A DNA stretch of 64,000 nucleotides, taken from contig NZ_JAUFPZ010000002.1 of the NCBI RefSeq assembly GCF_030409505.1, positions 1,364,001-1,428,000 of the forward strand, in the 5' to 3' direction. Below, piece by piece: positions 25,464 through 33,857 of the stretch. The translations under genes and the position numbers were made by a program. This DNA is from Zunongwangia endophytica (lineage in GTDB: Bacteria; Bacteroidota; Bacteroidia; Flavobacteriales; Flavobacteriaceae). Every line of letters starts with the position of its first letter. Position 1 is the first letter of the stretch. The notes below the pieces were generated by a model. The model did not search any database. It was given only the letters and a program-made list of their open reading frames with translations, and was not told the origin of the DNA.

Positions 25464-25475
25464 AAAAGATTGACT

Positions 25476-26387
25476 ATGAATGATACCTTAGATAAAGAAA
25501 TCCCTCGAATATTGGGAACATATAGCAGCGGAAATAAAGGTGCTTTGCTTTTTGTTTCTGCCGGAATTCATGGAAATGAGCCTAGCGGAGTTAAAGCCTT
25601 ACTGAAAGTTTTTGAAGAACTAAAAAAAGCTAAACCTGAAATCAACGGAACTATTGTTGGTGTCTCCGGTAATAAAGTCGCACTAAATGAGAACAAGCGA
25701 TATATCGACGAAGATCTTAATCGTGCCTGGACTGAAGAGAATATCGAAAATCACAATACTGAAACTCACGAACAAAAAGAAATGTGGGAAATTATTGAGG
25801 TGTTAGAACAGTACCCAGAATCAGATTTTACGAAGCGATATTTTTTAGATTGCCATACAACCTCAGCTGCAAGTGTACCTTATATTTCTGTGCAGGTAAA
25901 GAATGATAATGATGCCTGGGCGCATCGTTTCCCTACATACATTATTCGCGGTTTTAGTGATTTAGTTTATGGCTGTGTCGATCATTATTTAACCAGAATT
26001 GGGGTTACCGGATTTGTTTTTGAGGCAGGACAACATACTGCAAAAGAATCTGTAGAAAATCATGAAGGAATGATTTGGTTGGCATTAAAAGAAGCTTGCG
26101 ATCTCGACTTAGAAAAGATACCCTCTTATCCAGAATGTGTTACAAGATTCTCAGAGAAAAACGCACCTGAACAAAAAACCTTCGAGATCAATCATAGATA
26201 TGGATTGAAGGATGATGATGTTTTTAAAATGCAACCAGGCTATGAAAATTTTCAGAAAATTGAAAAAGGTGAATTACTTGCTATTAAGAACGGCGAAGAA
26301 GTTAAAAGTGAGTGGAACGCTAGAATTTTTATGCCATTATACCAGGCACAGGGAAATGATGGTTTCTTTGTTGTAGAAGAAGTTTAA
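25476..26387 (+). CDS. AstE/AspA-family zinc hydrolase (M14-like)
   Basis: Member of the succinylglutamate desuccinylase/aspartoacylase branch of the M14 carboxypeptidase fold. Zinc and catalytic residues are visible: SAGIHGNEPSG (His 32, Glu 35), DEDLNRAW (substrate-binding Arg), FLDCHTT (third zinc His) and FVFEAGQ (catalytic Glu). A C-terminal beta domain with GYENFQKIEKGELLA follows. These enzymes cut N-acyl amino acids, so here it could process the product of the neighbouring ligase; inference only. I use ATG 25476; a TTG at 25470 is also in frame. A strong terminator follows the stop. Confidence 0.88.
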   Translation: MNDTLDKEIPRILGTYSSGNKGALLFVSAGIHGNEPSGVKALLKVFEELKKAKPEINGTIVGVSGNKVALNENKRYIDEDLNRAWTEENIENHNTETHEQKEMWEIIEVLEQYPESDFTKRYFLDCHTTSAASVPYISVQVKNDNDAWAHRFPTYIIRGFSDLVYGCVDHYLTRIGVTGFVFEAGQHTAKESVENHEGMIWLALKEACDLDLEKIPSYPECVTRFSEKNAPEQKTFEINHRYGLKDDDVFKMQPGYENFQKIEKGELLAIKNGEEVKSEWNARIFMPLYQAQGNDGFFVVEEV

Positions 26388-26401
26388 ATAGATCTAAAAT
26401 C

Positions 26402-26430
26402 AAAAAAACCGGCAAATTGCCGGTTTTTTA
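26402..26430. terminator. Bidirectional terminator between convergent genes
   Basis: The perfect palindrome ccggcaa-a-ttgccgg (26409-26423) is framed by A and T runs and lies between the AstE/AspA gene (plus) and a small membrane protein gene (minus). Confidence 0.85.
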
Positions 26431-26432
26431 TT

Positions 26433-26597
26433 TTAATCAGTTTTCTTTTTACGTTTAGTTCTGCCGGTGATTGACCATAAAAGACCAATTCCCAATAGAA
26501 TACCAACAAAAAAATAAACTTCAGTATTTCTCCAATAATAGGCTAATAACAATCCCAAAATAACAAAGATTATCCCTACTATTCTAACCTTGTTCAT
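26433..26597 (-). CDS. Small two-helix membrane protein (54 aa), hypothetical
   Basis: Short frame starting MNKVRIVGIIFVILGLLLAY, then YWRNTEVYFFVGILLGIGLL, ending in a basic WSITGRTKRKKKTD tail. Two hydrophobic helices (about 5-20 and 28-42) with a short charged loop. Starts with ATG and fits between the lactonase-like gene (stop at 26605) and the terminator at 26402, so it is probably the last gene of the lactonase transcript. No function recognised. Confidence 0.65.
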   Translation of the reverse strand: MNKVRIVGIIFVILGLLLAYYWRNTEVYFFVGILLGIGLLWSITGRTKRKKKTD

Positions 26598-26604
26598 TTT
26601 TACC

Positions 26605-27777
26605 TTAATTTAAAAATTCAATACAAACAGGCGTAGGAACTGCCGTTGGATCTCCAAGAGCATCTAATTTACCCGTTGTTTCGTCTATCTTATAAGATTG
26701 GATGTCACCAGAATCCTGATTGGCGGCATACAAATAACTTCCATCTTCAGAAATAGCAAAATTACGTGGTGTTTTTCCATTCGTACTTTCAAAACCTATA
26801 TGCTCTATTTTCCCATTTTCTTTATTGATCTTAAAAATAGCGATACTGTTATGACCGCGATTTGATGCATATAAATAATCGCCAGAAGGAGAAATATGAA
26901 TATCGGCTCCGCTATTATCTTCAGTAAAATCTTCAGGAATACTGGAAACTGAATTTATTAAATTTAAGCCTCCATTTTTTTCAACCTTAAAAACGCTTAT
27001 AGTGCTATTTAATTCGTTCATACTATAAGCGAATTTTTGATCTTTACTAAATGTAAAATGTCTTGGACCAGCGCCTTTAGTTAGACTAACCGATTCCATT
27101 TCATTCTTTTTAATCGTTTTGTCTTTAGCATCAAGATCGTAAATCCATATTTTATCTAAACCAAGATCGCAAATGTACACGTGCTTGTTATCTTCGGAAA
27201 TAGATACGGAATGCGTATGTGATTTTTCTGAATTTGGCATATTTAGTTGCTGATGCTTCTCTAGACTTCCGTCCTGCTGAATGCGATACATTACCACTAC
27301 TCCACCCATGTAATTAGAAACAAAAGCAAACTTATTTGTTTTATCTATCTCAATATGGCATGGTGCGTAAGCTTCCGTAGAAACTTTATCAACCTCGTAC
27401 AAACTATCATTTTCTCTTACCTGAAAACTGTGTATAAATCCAGATGCGCCATCCTTATCTCCTAATTCACTTACAGCATACAGATATTTATTATCGCTGG
27501 TAAGCTTTACAAAAGATGGGTTTATAACTTCAGCCATTGTTTTGTCTAAGCTAATATTGCCTGTTTCGGGGTCTTGTTTTATTGTTAAAATACCATCAGC
27601 TTTGCCATCTACATGACCTTCTTTTTTGGTATACGTTCCTATGAATGCCGTATTTAAATTTGCGCTTTTTTCATTCATTTCAGAAATATTTTCTTCACTT
27701 TCCTTTTTTTCGTTTTTACAACTACTAAGTGACAGGCCGGCTATTACCACTGCAACAGCCAGTTTACGATTTATCAT
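26605..27777 (-). CDS. Lactonase-family seven-bladed beta-propeller lipoprotein (6-phosphogluconolactonase-like)
   Basis: A 390-residue lipoprotein (lipobox LSLSSC, Cys about residue 20) followed by repeated propeller blades such as FAFVSNYMGGVVVMYRI, HVYICDLGLDKIWIYDLD, GPRHFTFSKDQKFAYSMNELN and GDYLYASNRGHNSIAIF. This is the PF10282 lactonase family, whose cytosolic member Pgl hydrolyses 6-phosphogluconolactone; an exported lipoprotein form more likely acts on another lactone or binds a ligand (inference). I use ATG 27777; an upstream TTG at 27786 is less likely. Followed closely by a small membrane protein gene. Confidence 0.88.
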   Translation of the reverse strand: MINRKLAVAVVIAGLSLSSCKNEKKESEENISEMNEKSANLNTAFIGTYTKKEGHVDGKADGILTIKQDPETGNISLDKTMAEVINPSFVKLTSDNKYLYAVSELGDKDGASGFIHSFQVRENDSLYEVDKVSTEAYAPCHIEIDKTNKFAFVSNYMGGVVVMYRIQQDGSLEKHQQLNMPNSEKSHTHSVSISEDNKHVYICDLGLDKIWIYDLDAKDKTIKKNEMESVSLTKGAGPRHFTFSKDQKFAYSMNELNSTISVFKVEKNGGLNLINSVSSIPEDFTEDNSGADIHISPSGDYLYASNRGHNSIAIFKINKENGKIEHIGFESTNGKTPRNFAISEDGSYLYAANQDSGDIQSYKIDETTGKLDALGDPTAVPTPVCIEFLN

Positions 27778-27817
27778 AATCTTCAATTTGTTTTCAATAA
27801 AATTTTAGCATTCTGGC

Positions 27818-28906
27818 TTAGAGCCATTTTTTCCGTTTAAAATAATAGAGCATCAATAAAAACACGATCACCATTACTCCCAAAAGCACAAAGTAACTAT
27901 ATTTCCATTGTAATTCGGGCATATATTCGAAATTCATTCCGTAGATCCCCGCGATAAATGTTAGCGGAATAAAAATCGAGGCCATGATGGTAAGCACCTT
28001 CATTACCTCGTTCATCTTGTTACTAATCGTGGTCATATACATATCCATCAAACTCCATATCATCTCTCGATAAATATCAATATTCTCTGAAATTTGCACA
28101 ATATGATCTACAAGATCACGCAAATAATTACCGGTCTTTTCTTCTATTATTGGATGATCGATCTTTTCTAACCTCCCTAAGACTTCACGCAAAGGAAAAA
28201 CCGCTCTTCTAATCCTAACAATTGCTCGTTTTAATTCCTGAATTTCCCTTACTAAATCTTCGTCCTGATCGTCAAGAAAAATCTGATCTTCAAAACCTTC
28301 GATCTTTTCACTAATATCTTCTATAACTATAAAATAATTATCGATTATAGCATCCAGCAAAGCAAAAAGCAGATAATCTGCTTTTCGGTTTCTAATTCGA
28401 CCTTTCTTCTGCTCAATACGTTCACGAACGCCATCAAAAACGTCTCCGCCGGCTTCCTGAAAGGTGAGTACATAATCCTTACCTACAACCAAACTTATAT
28501 GTTCGATCTCCAAAGTTCCGCCAGCATTATAATAGAGCATTTTAGCGACTATAAAAAGATAGTCCTGATATTCGTCAATTTTGGGACGCTGATTGGTGTT
28601 GGCAATATCTTCTAAAATTAGCGGATGCAGCTCGTAGTATTTCCCGAGTTTTTCTATTTCCTCGGTATTATTTAATCCATCGATATTTATCCATGTGATC
28701 TTGGATTCATCGACAAATTTTAAAGCATCCTGAGGATTTTTCGATCTAAAACGCTCATATTCTTCAGGATTATAATCAATTACGTCTAATAAAGTTTCTG
28801 TATGTTCTTTATTACCAACATAGGTGACCGTTCCTGGAATTTGATTTAAGGCTTTGCTAGACTTGGGCCTGCGAAGCGATAGTCGTTTCCTTTTCGTTTT
28901 CGACAT
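27818..28906 (-). CDS. corA: CorA-type magnesium/cobalt channel
   Basis: Inner-membrane divalent cation channel of 362 residues. The N-terminal cytoplasmic funnel (about 1-300) is rich in charged helices; the C-terminus has two transmembrane helices separated by the signature YGMNFEYMPE (GMN motif and the acidic extracellular loop) and ends in KRKKWL. Length and layout are normal for the family. It is divergent from recQ across 98 bases and sits 40 bases upstream of the lactonase-like gene on the same strand, possibly co-transcribed by chance. Confidence 0.95.
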   Translation of the reverse strand: MSKTKRKRLSLRRPKSSKALNQIPGTVTYVGNKEHTETLLDVIDYNPEEYERFRSKNPQDALKFVDESKITWINIDGLNNTEEIEKLGKYYELHPLILEDIANTNQRPKIDEYQDYLFIVAKMLYYNAGGTLEIEHISLVVGKDYVLTFQEAGGDVFDGVRERIEQKKGRIRNRKADYLLFALLDAIIDNYFIVIEDISEKIEGFEDQIFLDDQDEDLVREIQELKRAIVRIRRAVFPLREVLGRLEKIDHPIIEEKTGNYLRDLVDHIVQISENIDIYREMIWSLMDMYMTTISNKMNEVMKVLTIMASIFIPLTFIAGIYGMNFEYMPELQWKYSYFVLLGVMVIVFLLMLYYFKRKKWL

Positions 28907-28992
28907 AAGACTAATTTAGAAGCTAAATGTAATAATATTACTTAATTTGAACTTGATTTTTATTTTTGGCTTTTACGGCCTGCTTTCTTTTT

Positions 28993-29000
28993 TAACTTTG
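28993..29000 (+). promoter_or_regulatory. Putative -7 box of recQ, almost no leader
   Basis: TAACTTTG is a perfect TAnnTTTG box ending only 4 bases before the recQ ATG at 29005. If used, the transcript would be leaderless or nearly so. No good TTTG -33 box at the expected 18-21 base spacing; a TTG lies at 28966. Confidence 0.45.
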
Positions 29001-29004
29001 CAAT

Positions 29005-31113
29005 ATGGAGAAACAGCAGTTGCATAACACGCTTAAAGAATATTTTGGTTACGATAAATTTAGACCATTACAGGAAAATATTATCCAATCGATATTTGAG
29101 GGTAACGACAATCTGGTGATTATGCCTACCGGTGGTGGTAAATCTATTTGTTACCAGTTACCAGCAATTCTTTTACCTAAACTTACCATTGTTATTTCTC
29201 CCCTCATTGCTTTAATGAAAGATCAGGTCGATGGTCTAAAAGCAAATGGCATTGAAGCCGAATTTCTAAATAGTAGCCAGGATGCAGCAGATCAAGAAGT
29301 CATATTTCAGAAAATCGATAAAAACGAGCTGAAATTACTTTATATCGCTCCAGAAAGTTTGCAAGTTCTAGATCGATTTTTAACTGAAGAAACCATCAGT
29401 TTAATCGCAATCGACGAGGCGCATTGTATTTCTAGCTGGGGGCACGATTTTAGACCTGCTTATACTCAGCTTGGTTATTTAAAGAACAAATTTTCTAAAA
29501 CACCAATTGTAGCGTTAACCGCCACCGCCGATAAAGCAACGCGACATGACATTTGCCAACAGCTTAATATTCCTAATGCTGAAAAGCATATTTCTTCTTT
29601 CGACCGTAAAAATTTAAGCCTCGAAGTTCGGCAGGGAATAAAACGTTTTGAGCAAATCGCCAAGTTCATTAAAAGCAGGCCGAATGAAAGCGGAATTATA
29701 TATTGCCTTAGCCGAAAAAACACAGAAGAACTTTCCGAAAAACTTCAGAAGAAAGGATTAGACGCTAAAGCGTATCACGCAGGATTAAAACATGAACAGC
29801 GCGAAAGCATTCAGGATGATTTTATTAACGATAAAACTGAAATTATCTGTGCGACCATCGCTTTTGGGATGGGAATCGACAAATCGAACATACGCTGGGT
29901 AATTCATTATAACATGCCTAAAAACCTGGAAGGTTACTATCAGGAGATAGGGCGTGCCGGTCGTGATGGATTACCTTCTGCTACTTTATTGTTTCATAGT
30001 TATGCTGATGTTGTACAACTACAACGTTTTGCTGAAAACACTAAGAATAAAGATATCCAGATTGCTAAGTTAGACCGAATGAAGCAATATGCGGAAGCGC
30101 TTACCTGCCGCCGAAAAATATTGCTTAGCTATTTTGGCGAAATTAAGCAGGAAGATTGTGGTAATTGTGATATTTGTAAAAATCCGCCACAATTTTTTGA
30201 TGCAACCGTCGCTTCACAAAAAGCACTATCCTGTATCTATAGATTGAAAGGTAAAGAACCGCTAACTACAGTGGTAGATGTTTTACGTGGTAGCCAAAAC
30301 GAACAAACGCTATCTAAAAACTATAATACGCTAACGACCTATGGTGTTGGGCAAGATATTTCTTGGAATAACTGGCAGCAATATATTCTTCAGCTCATTA
30401 ATTTAGGCTATGCTGAAATTGCTTTTCACCAAGGAAATGCGCTCAAATTGACCAAACATGCTAAAGAGGTGCTTTTTGAAGGTAAAAAGGTTCATTTAGC
30501 TAAAATACCAGATCGCAAGGTACAAACCTCAGCATCTTCACAAACTTCAGATCAGGTTACTTCGGAAAATTCACTTTTCGAAAAACTAAGACAACTTCGT
30601 CTAGAGATTGCCAGAGAAGAAGAAATTCCGGCCTATCTTATTTTCAATGATGCAACGTTGAAAGAAATGGAGCGCTCCCGGCCAATGACCGATGAGGAAT
30701 TTATGCTGATTAATGGAGTTGGACGTAAGAAAATGCAGGAATATGGTTTCCGATTTATAAAAGAGATCATCGGTTTTTCAAAACAAAAACGAACTAGAAA
30801 AAAACAGAAAAAAGGCAAAACTTATAAAATTACGGGTGAATTATATGCTGAAGGAAAAACGCCGGAAGAAATTGCCAAAGAAAGAGAACTTTCTGAAATT
30901 ACCATCATGTCGCATCTTCTAAAACTCTATGATGAAGGCGAAGATATCGATCTAAACCAATTTGTATCAAAATCTGATATGGAAGCTGTTCGAAAAGCCA
31001 AGAAAGAACTAGAAAATCCCGAGAAGCTAAAACCTTATTTCGAACATTTTGAAGAAGCTATTCCTTACAACAGTATTAAAATTGCACTCAAAATTATCGA
31101 TAAAGAAGATTAA
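29005..31113 (+). CDS. recQ: ATP-dependent DNA helicase RecQ
   Basis: 3'-5' DNA helicase in recombination and replication repair, 702 residues. In order: helicase core with Walker A PTGGGKS (about residue 45), IDEAHCISSWGHDFRP (about 135), and the motif VI region YYQEIGRAGRDG; zinc-binding Cys cluster (CGNCDIC, about 390); winged-helix RQC region (400-500); HRDC domain (about 525-595) with LINGVGRKKMQEYG; and a C-terminal helix-turn-helix_40-type domain (GKTPEEIAKERELSEITIMSH) found in Bacteroidetes and some other RecQ proteins. Full length and apparently functional. Confidence 0.96.
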   Translation: MEKQQLHNTLKEYFGYDKFRPLQENIIQSIFEGNDNLVIMPTGGGKSICYQLPAILLPKLTIVISPLIALMKDQVDGLKANGIEAEFLNSSQDAADQEVIFQKIDKNELKLLYIAPESLQVLDRFLTEETISLIAIDEAHCISSWGHDFRPAYTQLGYLKNKFSKTPIVALTATADKATRHDICQQLNIPNAEKHISSFDRKNLSLEVRQGIKRFEQIAKFIKSRPNESGIIYCLSRKNTEELSEKLQKKGLDAKAYHAGLKHEQRESIQDDFINDKTEIICATIAFGMGIDKSNIRWVIHYNMPKNLEGYYQEIGRAGRDGLPSATLLFHSYADVVQLQRFAENTKNKDIQIAKLDRMKQYAEALTCRRKILLSYFGEIKQEDCGNCDICKNPPQFFDATVASQKALSCIYRLKGKEPLTTVVDVLRGSQNEQTLSKNYNTLTTYGVGQDISWNNWQQYILQLINLGYAEIAFHQGNALKLTKHAKEVLFEGKKVHLAKIPDRKVQTSASSQTSDQVTSENSLFEKLRQLRLEIAREEEIPAYLIFNDATLKEMERSRPMTDEEFMLINGVGRKKMQEYGFRFIKEIIGFSKQKRTRKKQKKGKTYKITGELYAEGKTPEEIAKERELSEITIMSHLLKLYDEGEDIDLNQFVSKSDMEAVRKAKKELENPEKLKPYFEHFEEAIPYNSIKIALKIIDKED

Positions 31114-31201
31114 TTTTTTCGCAATAATCAAAACAAAAGAATTCTTATTTTAGCACTATTAAAGTTTATACTTTTACGCTTCTAGACCAAAAAATGTAAA
31201 T

Positions 31202-31747
31202 ATGGATACAGCCTTGATATTAATTGATATTCAGAACGATTACTTCGAGAATGGGAAAATGGAACTTTCACAGCCCGAAGAAGCGAGTTTGAATGTTAAG
31301 AAAATTTTAGAGGAATTTAGAAAAGAAAAACTTCCTATTATTCATATTCAACACGAATCTTTGCGTTCTGATGCTTCTTTCTTTGTTCCAAAAACTGAAG
31401 GAGTAGAAATTCACGAAAATGTAAAACCTATAGACGGGGAAAAAATCATAATAAAACATTTTCCTAACAGTTTTATAGAAACTGAATTGCTAAAAACCTT
31501 AAAAGATAAAGGAATAAATAAATTGGTGATCTGCGGAATGATGACGCATATGTGCGTAGACGCAACCACCAGAGCTGCAAAAGACTTCGGATTTGATTGC
31601 ACCGTTATTGCGGATGCTTGTGCTACCAAAGATTTGGAAATACATGGAGAACATGTAAAAGCTAACGAAGTTCAAAAATCTTTTCTTGCCGCATTAGACT
31701 ACTTTTATTCAGACGTTTTAACAACTGAAAAATTTCTTAAAATTTGA
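31202..31747 (+). CDS. Isochorismatase/nicotinamidase-like cysteine hydrolase
   Basis: A 181-residue member of the isochorismatase-like hydrolase superfamily. Catalytic triad candidates: Asp in LIDIQNDYF (residue 8), Lys in the IIIKHFPNSF segment (about 83) and the nucleophile Cys in MMTHMCVDATTRAA (about 118). The family includes nicotinamidases, isochorismatases and various amidases; nothing here decides between them, although the cis-peptide and CVDATTRAA block are standard. It stands alone 88 bases after recQ on the same strand. Confidence 0.88.
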   Translation: MDTALILIDIQNDYFENGKMELSQPEEASLNVKKILEEFRKEKLPIIHIQHESLRSDASFFVPKTEGVEIHENVKPIDGEKIIIKHFPNSFIETELLKTLKDKGINKLVICGMMTHMCVDATTRAAKDFGFDCTVIADACATKDLEIHGEHVKANEVQKSFLAALDYFYSDVLTTEKFLKI

Positions 31748-31830
31748 AAAATTTTCTGCTAACAGGCTACAAAATTAATTAGGACAAATATCTTTTCTGC
31801 CTAATTATAATAGGCTTTAAAAATAACTAT

Positions 31831-32616
31831 TTATTCGAAATGCAAATCGTTAAGGATAAGTCCGCTTGCGGGTGCGCTGTAATTCATTTGCAGTGCACTT
31901 CCCTCTTTTAGGCTTTCTTCAATATGTTGTAATGTAAATTCGCCGCGACCAAGTTGAATCATAGCGCCCATCATTAAACGAACCTGATGGCGTAAAAAGC
32001 CTTTACCGTGTACATGAAAAATATATGATTTCTCCGGAAAGAAATTTGCCGTATACAAGGTATTTTCTACAATTTCAGCTTTAATTATTTCACGCTCAAA
32101 TGTGCTTTTCTCTGAAACCCGCACGCAATAATTTCTGAAGTTGTGCATGCCATTAAAAAGATGCGCACCTTTTTTCATCAATTCAATATCCATATCAAAC
32201 TGAAAATTGGCCATAAACGGCGCACAAAAAGGATGATTTTTACTTCCGAAGGAAAATAAATACGCGTACTCCTTTACTTTAGAATGCTGAATAATATTGA
32301 ATTTTGAGTCGACTTGTTCTATATCCGTCACTCGTATATCCTGCGGAAGATTTAGATTAAAAAGATCCAAAAACTCCTTTAGATCATCTAAAGGTTCTTC
32401 ATCCAAAAAAAGTTCGAAAGCAGATCCGTTTGAAGAAACCATAGCGTCGGTACGACTACAACCCAAAATCTTATATTTCCCATCGGGCATTACATAACGC
32501 AGGGTTTTAGTGATTAAACCCTCTACTGTTTTAAGATTGGGCTGTTTTTGCCAACCATGTAAACGATAGCCTAAGTATTGAACTTTGATTAGGTAATAAA
32601 ATCGGACTCTCTGCAT
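31831..32616 (-). CDS. truA: TruA-family tRNA pseudouridine synthase, divergent
   Basis: Pseudouridine synthase of 261 residues with the TruA fold: YLGYRLHGWQKQPN at the start, CSRTDAMVSS carrying the catalytic Asp, and FLRHQVRLMMGAMIQLGRG near the C-terminus. In canonical TruA the catalytic block is 'GRTDAGVHA'; here Gly and His positions are replaced, so this may be a specialised paralogue and the symbol is tentative. The reaction would be uridine to pseudouridine in the tRNA anticodon arm. Single gene by spacing. Confidence 0.78.
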   Translation of the reverse strand: MQRVRFYYLIKVQYLGYRLHGWQKQPNLKTVEGLITKTLRYVMPDGKYKILGCSRTDAMVSSNGSAFELFLDEEPLDDLKEFLDLFNLNLPQDIRVTDIEQVDSKFNIIQHSKVKEYAYLFSFGSKNHPFCAPFMANFQFDMDIELMKKGAHLFNGMHNFRNYCVRVSEKSTFEREIIKAEIVENTLYTANFFPEKSYIFHVHGKGFLRHQVRLMMGAMIQLGRGEFTLQHIEESLKEGSALQMNYSAPASGLILNDLHFE

Positions 32617-32692
32617 TTCTGAATTTTGCTCAAAAATAACAGAGTTAAGCTGAATTCCCTAAACCGAAGTCAAGCTTATTTGAAATTCTTAA

Positions 32693-33412
32693 TTAATGAG
32701 CAATTTTATAAGCTTGCAAAGCAATTTTAGAATCTGATAATAACCCAATATTTAATAGAGCAGAGCTCATTACAAACTGAACTTTATCTCCCTTCTCCAG
32801 TTCTATTAATGTATCAATGCTGGTTGAAGTAAGTGGTACTTGAGCTATGGAATTTAAACCTAATAAATCAGATCCTATTCCAACGTTAATAGCATCGAAA
32901 TATTTTTCTTCCCATACACTATTGTTTTTTAAAACCGCAAGCCTCTTTCCTCCTAAAACGCTTAACTCTATACCAGATTCTAAGTGAATTACAAAGTGAA
33001 TTCTATAAATACCAGATTTTGGTGCGGTATAAACTCCATTCTTAAGAAGTGATTGATTTCCTAATTTAGTGTCATCTTCGCCGGTTAAATCGATCTTAGA
33101 CCATTTTCTATTTAAAATATTTAGCTGAAGTAACGACCAATTACCATCATTTACGGCTGAATATGCCGATGATGTAGATTCTTCGCGAAATTCTGTAATT
33201 GGGATTTGTTTAACTTCAGAATTTCCTTTTAAAGAATTATCAATCACAAGTATTGATATATTGCTTTTACCGCTAGAAATTGTATCTACCGAGCGAATAA
33301 TTAAATTTCCATTAATGTCGAGTGTAGCTACTGGATCTTCAGTTCCTATACCTACCTGAGCAAGTAAGGGAAGATTTACTAATAGCAAAATAATAAAATA
33401 AAAGTGACGCAT
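32693..33412 (-). CDS. Secreted protein with C1q-like C-terminal domain
   Basis: A 239-residue exported protein (signal peptide MRHFYFIILLLVNLPLLA) that begins after cleavage with QVGIGTEDPVATLDINGN, the 'GIGT..P..LDVNG' opening very common in Bacteroidetes surface or tail-fibre-like proteins. The C-terminal half (about 125-238) with NGVYTAPKSGIYRIHFVIHL and LIELEKGDKVQFVM looks like a C1q/TNF-type jelly roll. Likely a surface or secreted trimer; function unknown. Neighbours give no clue. Confidence 0.72.
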   Translation of the reverse strand: MRHFYFIILLLVNLPLLAQVGIGTEDPVATLDINGNLIIRSVDTISSGKSNISILVIDNSLKGNSEVKQIPITEFREESTSSAYSAVNDGNWSLLQLNILNRKWSKIDLTGEDDTKLGNQSLLKNGVYTAPKSGIYRIHFVIHLESGIELSVLGGKRLAVLKNNSVWEEKYFDAINVGIGSDLLGLNSIAQVPLTSTSIDTLIELEKGDKVQFVMSSALLNIGLLSDSKIALQAYKIAH

Positions 33413-33750
33413 AGTGATTCAGATTAAATTAATAAATACCTGCATCATTTTTAAGATTTGGTCAAATTTCTGATATAACAATTTAACGATTTTTTTAGTA
33501 TTTTTAAAATGAAAAGCCTTAAAAGGGATATAAAACAGAATAAATAGCATCAAAATAGCCGATTTTAGAATAAATTTGCAATGCTTCATTATTAAGTTAA
33601 TACTAATCACGGTCTCTACGAGATATGTTATAAAATAAAGTTAAACTGTTATAATATTATGTTAACCCATCAATGAAACAGAGAAATTTGTCATCTAAAA
33701 ATCAAATAGTTAGACTATATCTAGTAATAGAAACCTTTTAAATATTATTA
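33413..33750. other. AT-rich intergenic stretch, little visible
   Basis: The region upstream of the C1q-like gene. A 63-codon minus frame (33419-33610) is open but of low-complexity hydrophobic and lysine-rich composition and is probably chance. No terminator, tRNA or repeat was recognised. Confidence 0.5.
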
Positions 33751-33857
33751 AATGATAATTTTTCGTTTCTTTCAGTACAAAACTTCGACCAACCCTCATA
33801 ACTGAAATTATCGAATTAAACGACGAAATACAGGGATTTAGCGCTACACCAAACCTG

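Noticed and set aside
33419..33610. 63-codon minus frame upstream of the C1q-like gene
   Set aside because: Low-complexity Ile/Lys/Phe composition, no conserved motif, and within promoter territory of the next gene.
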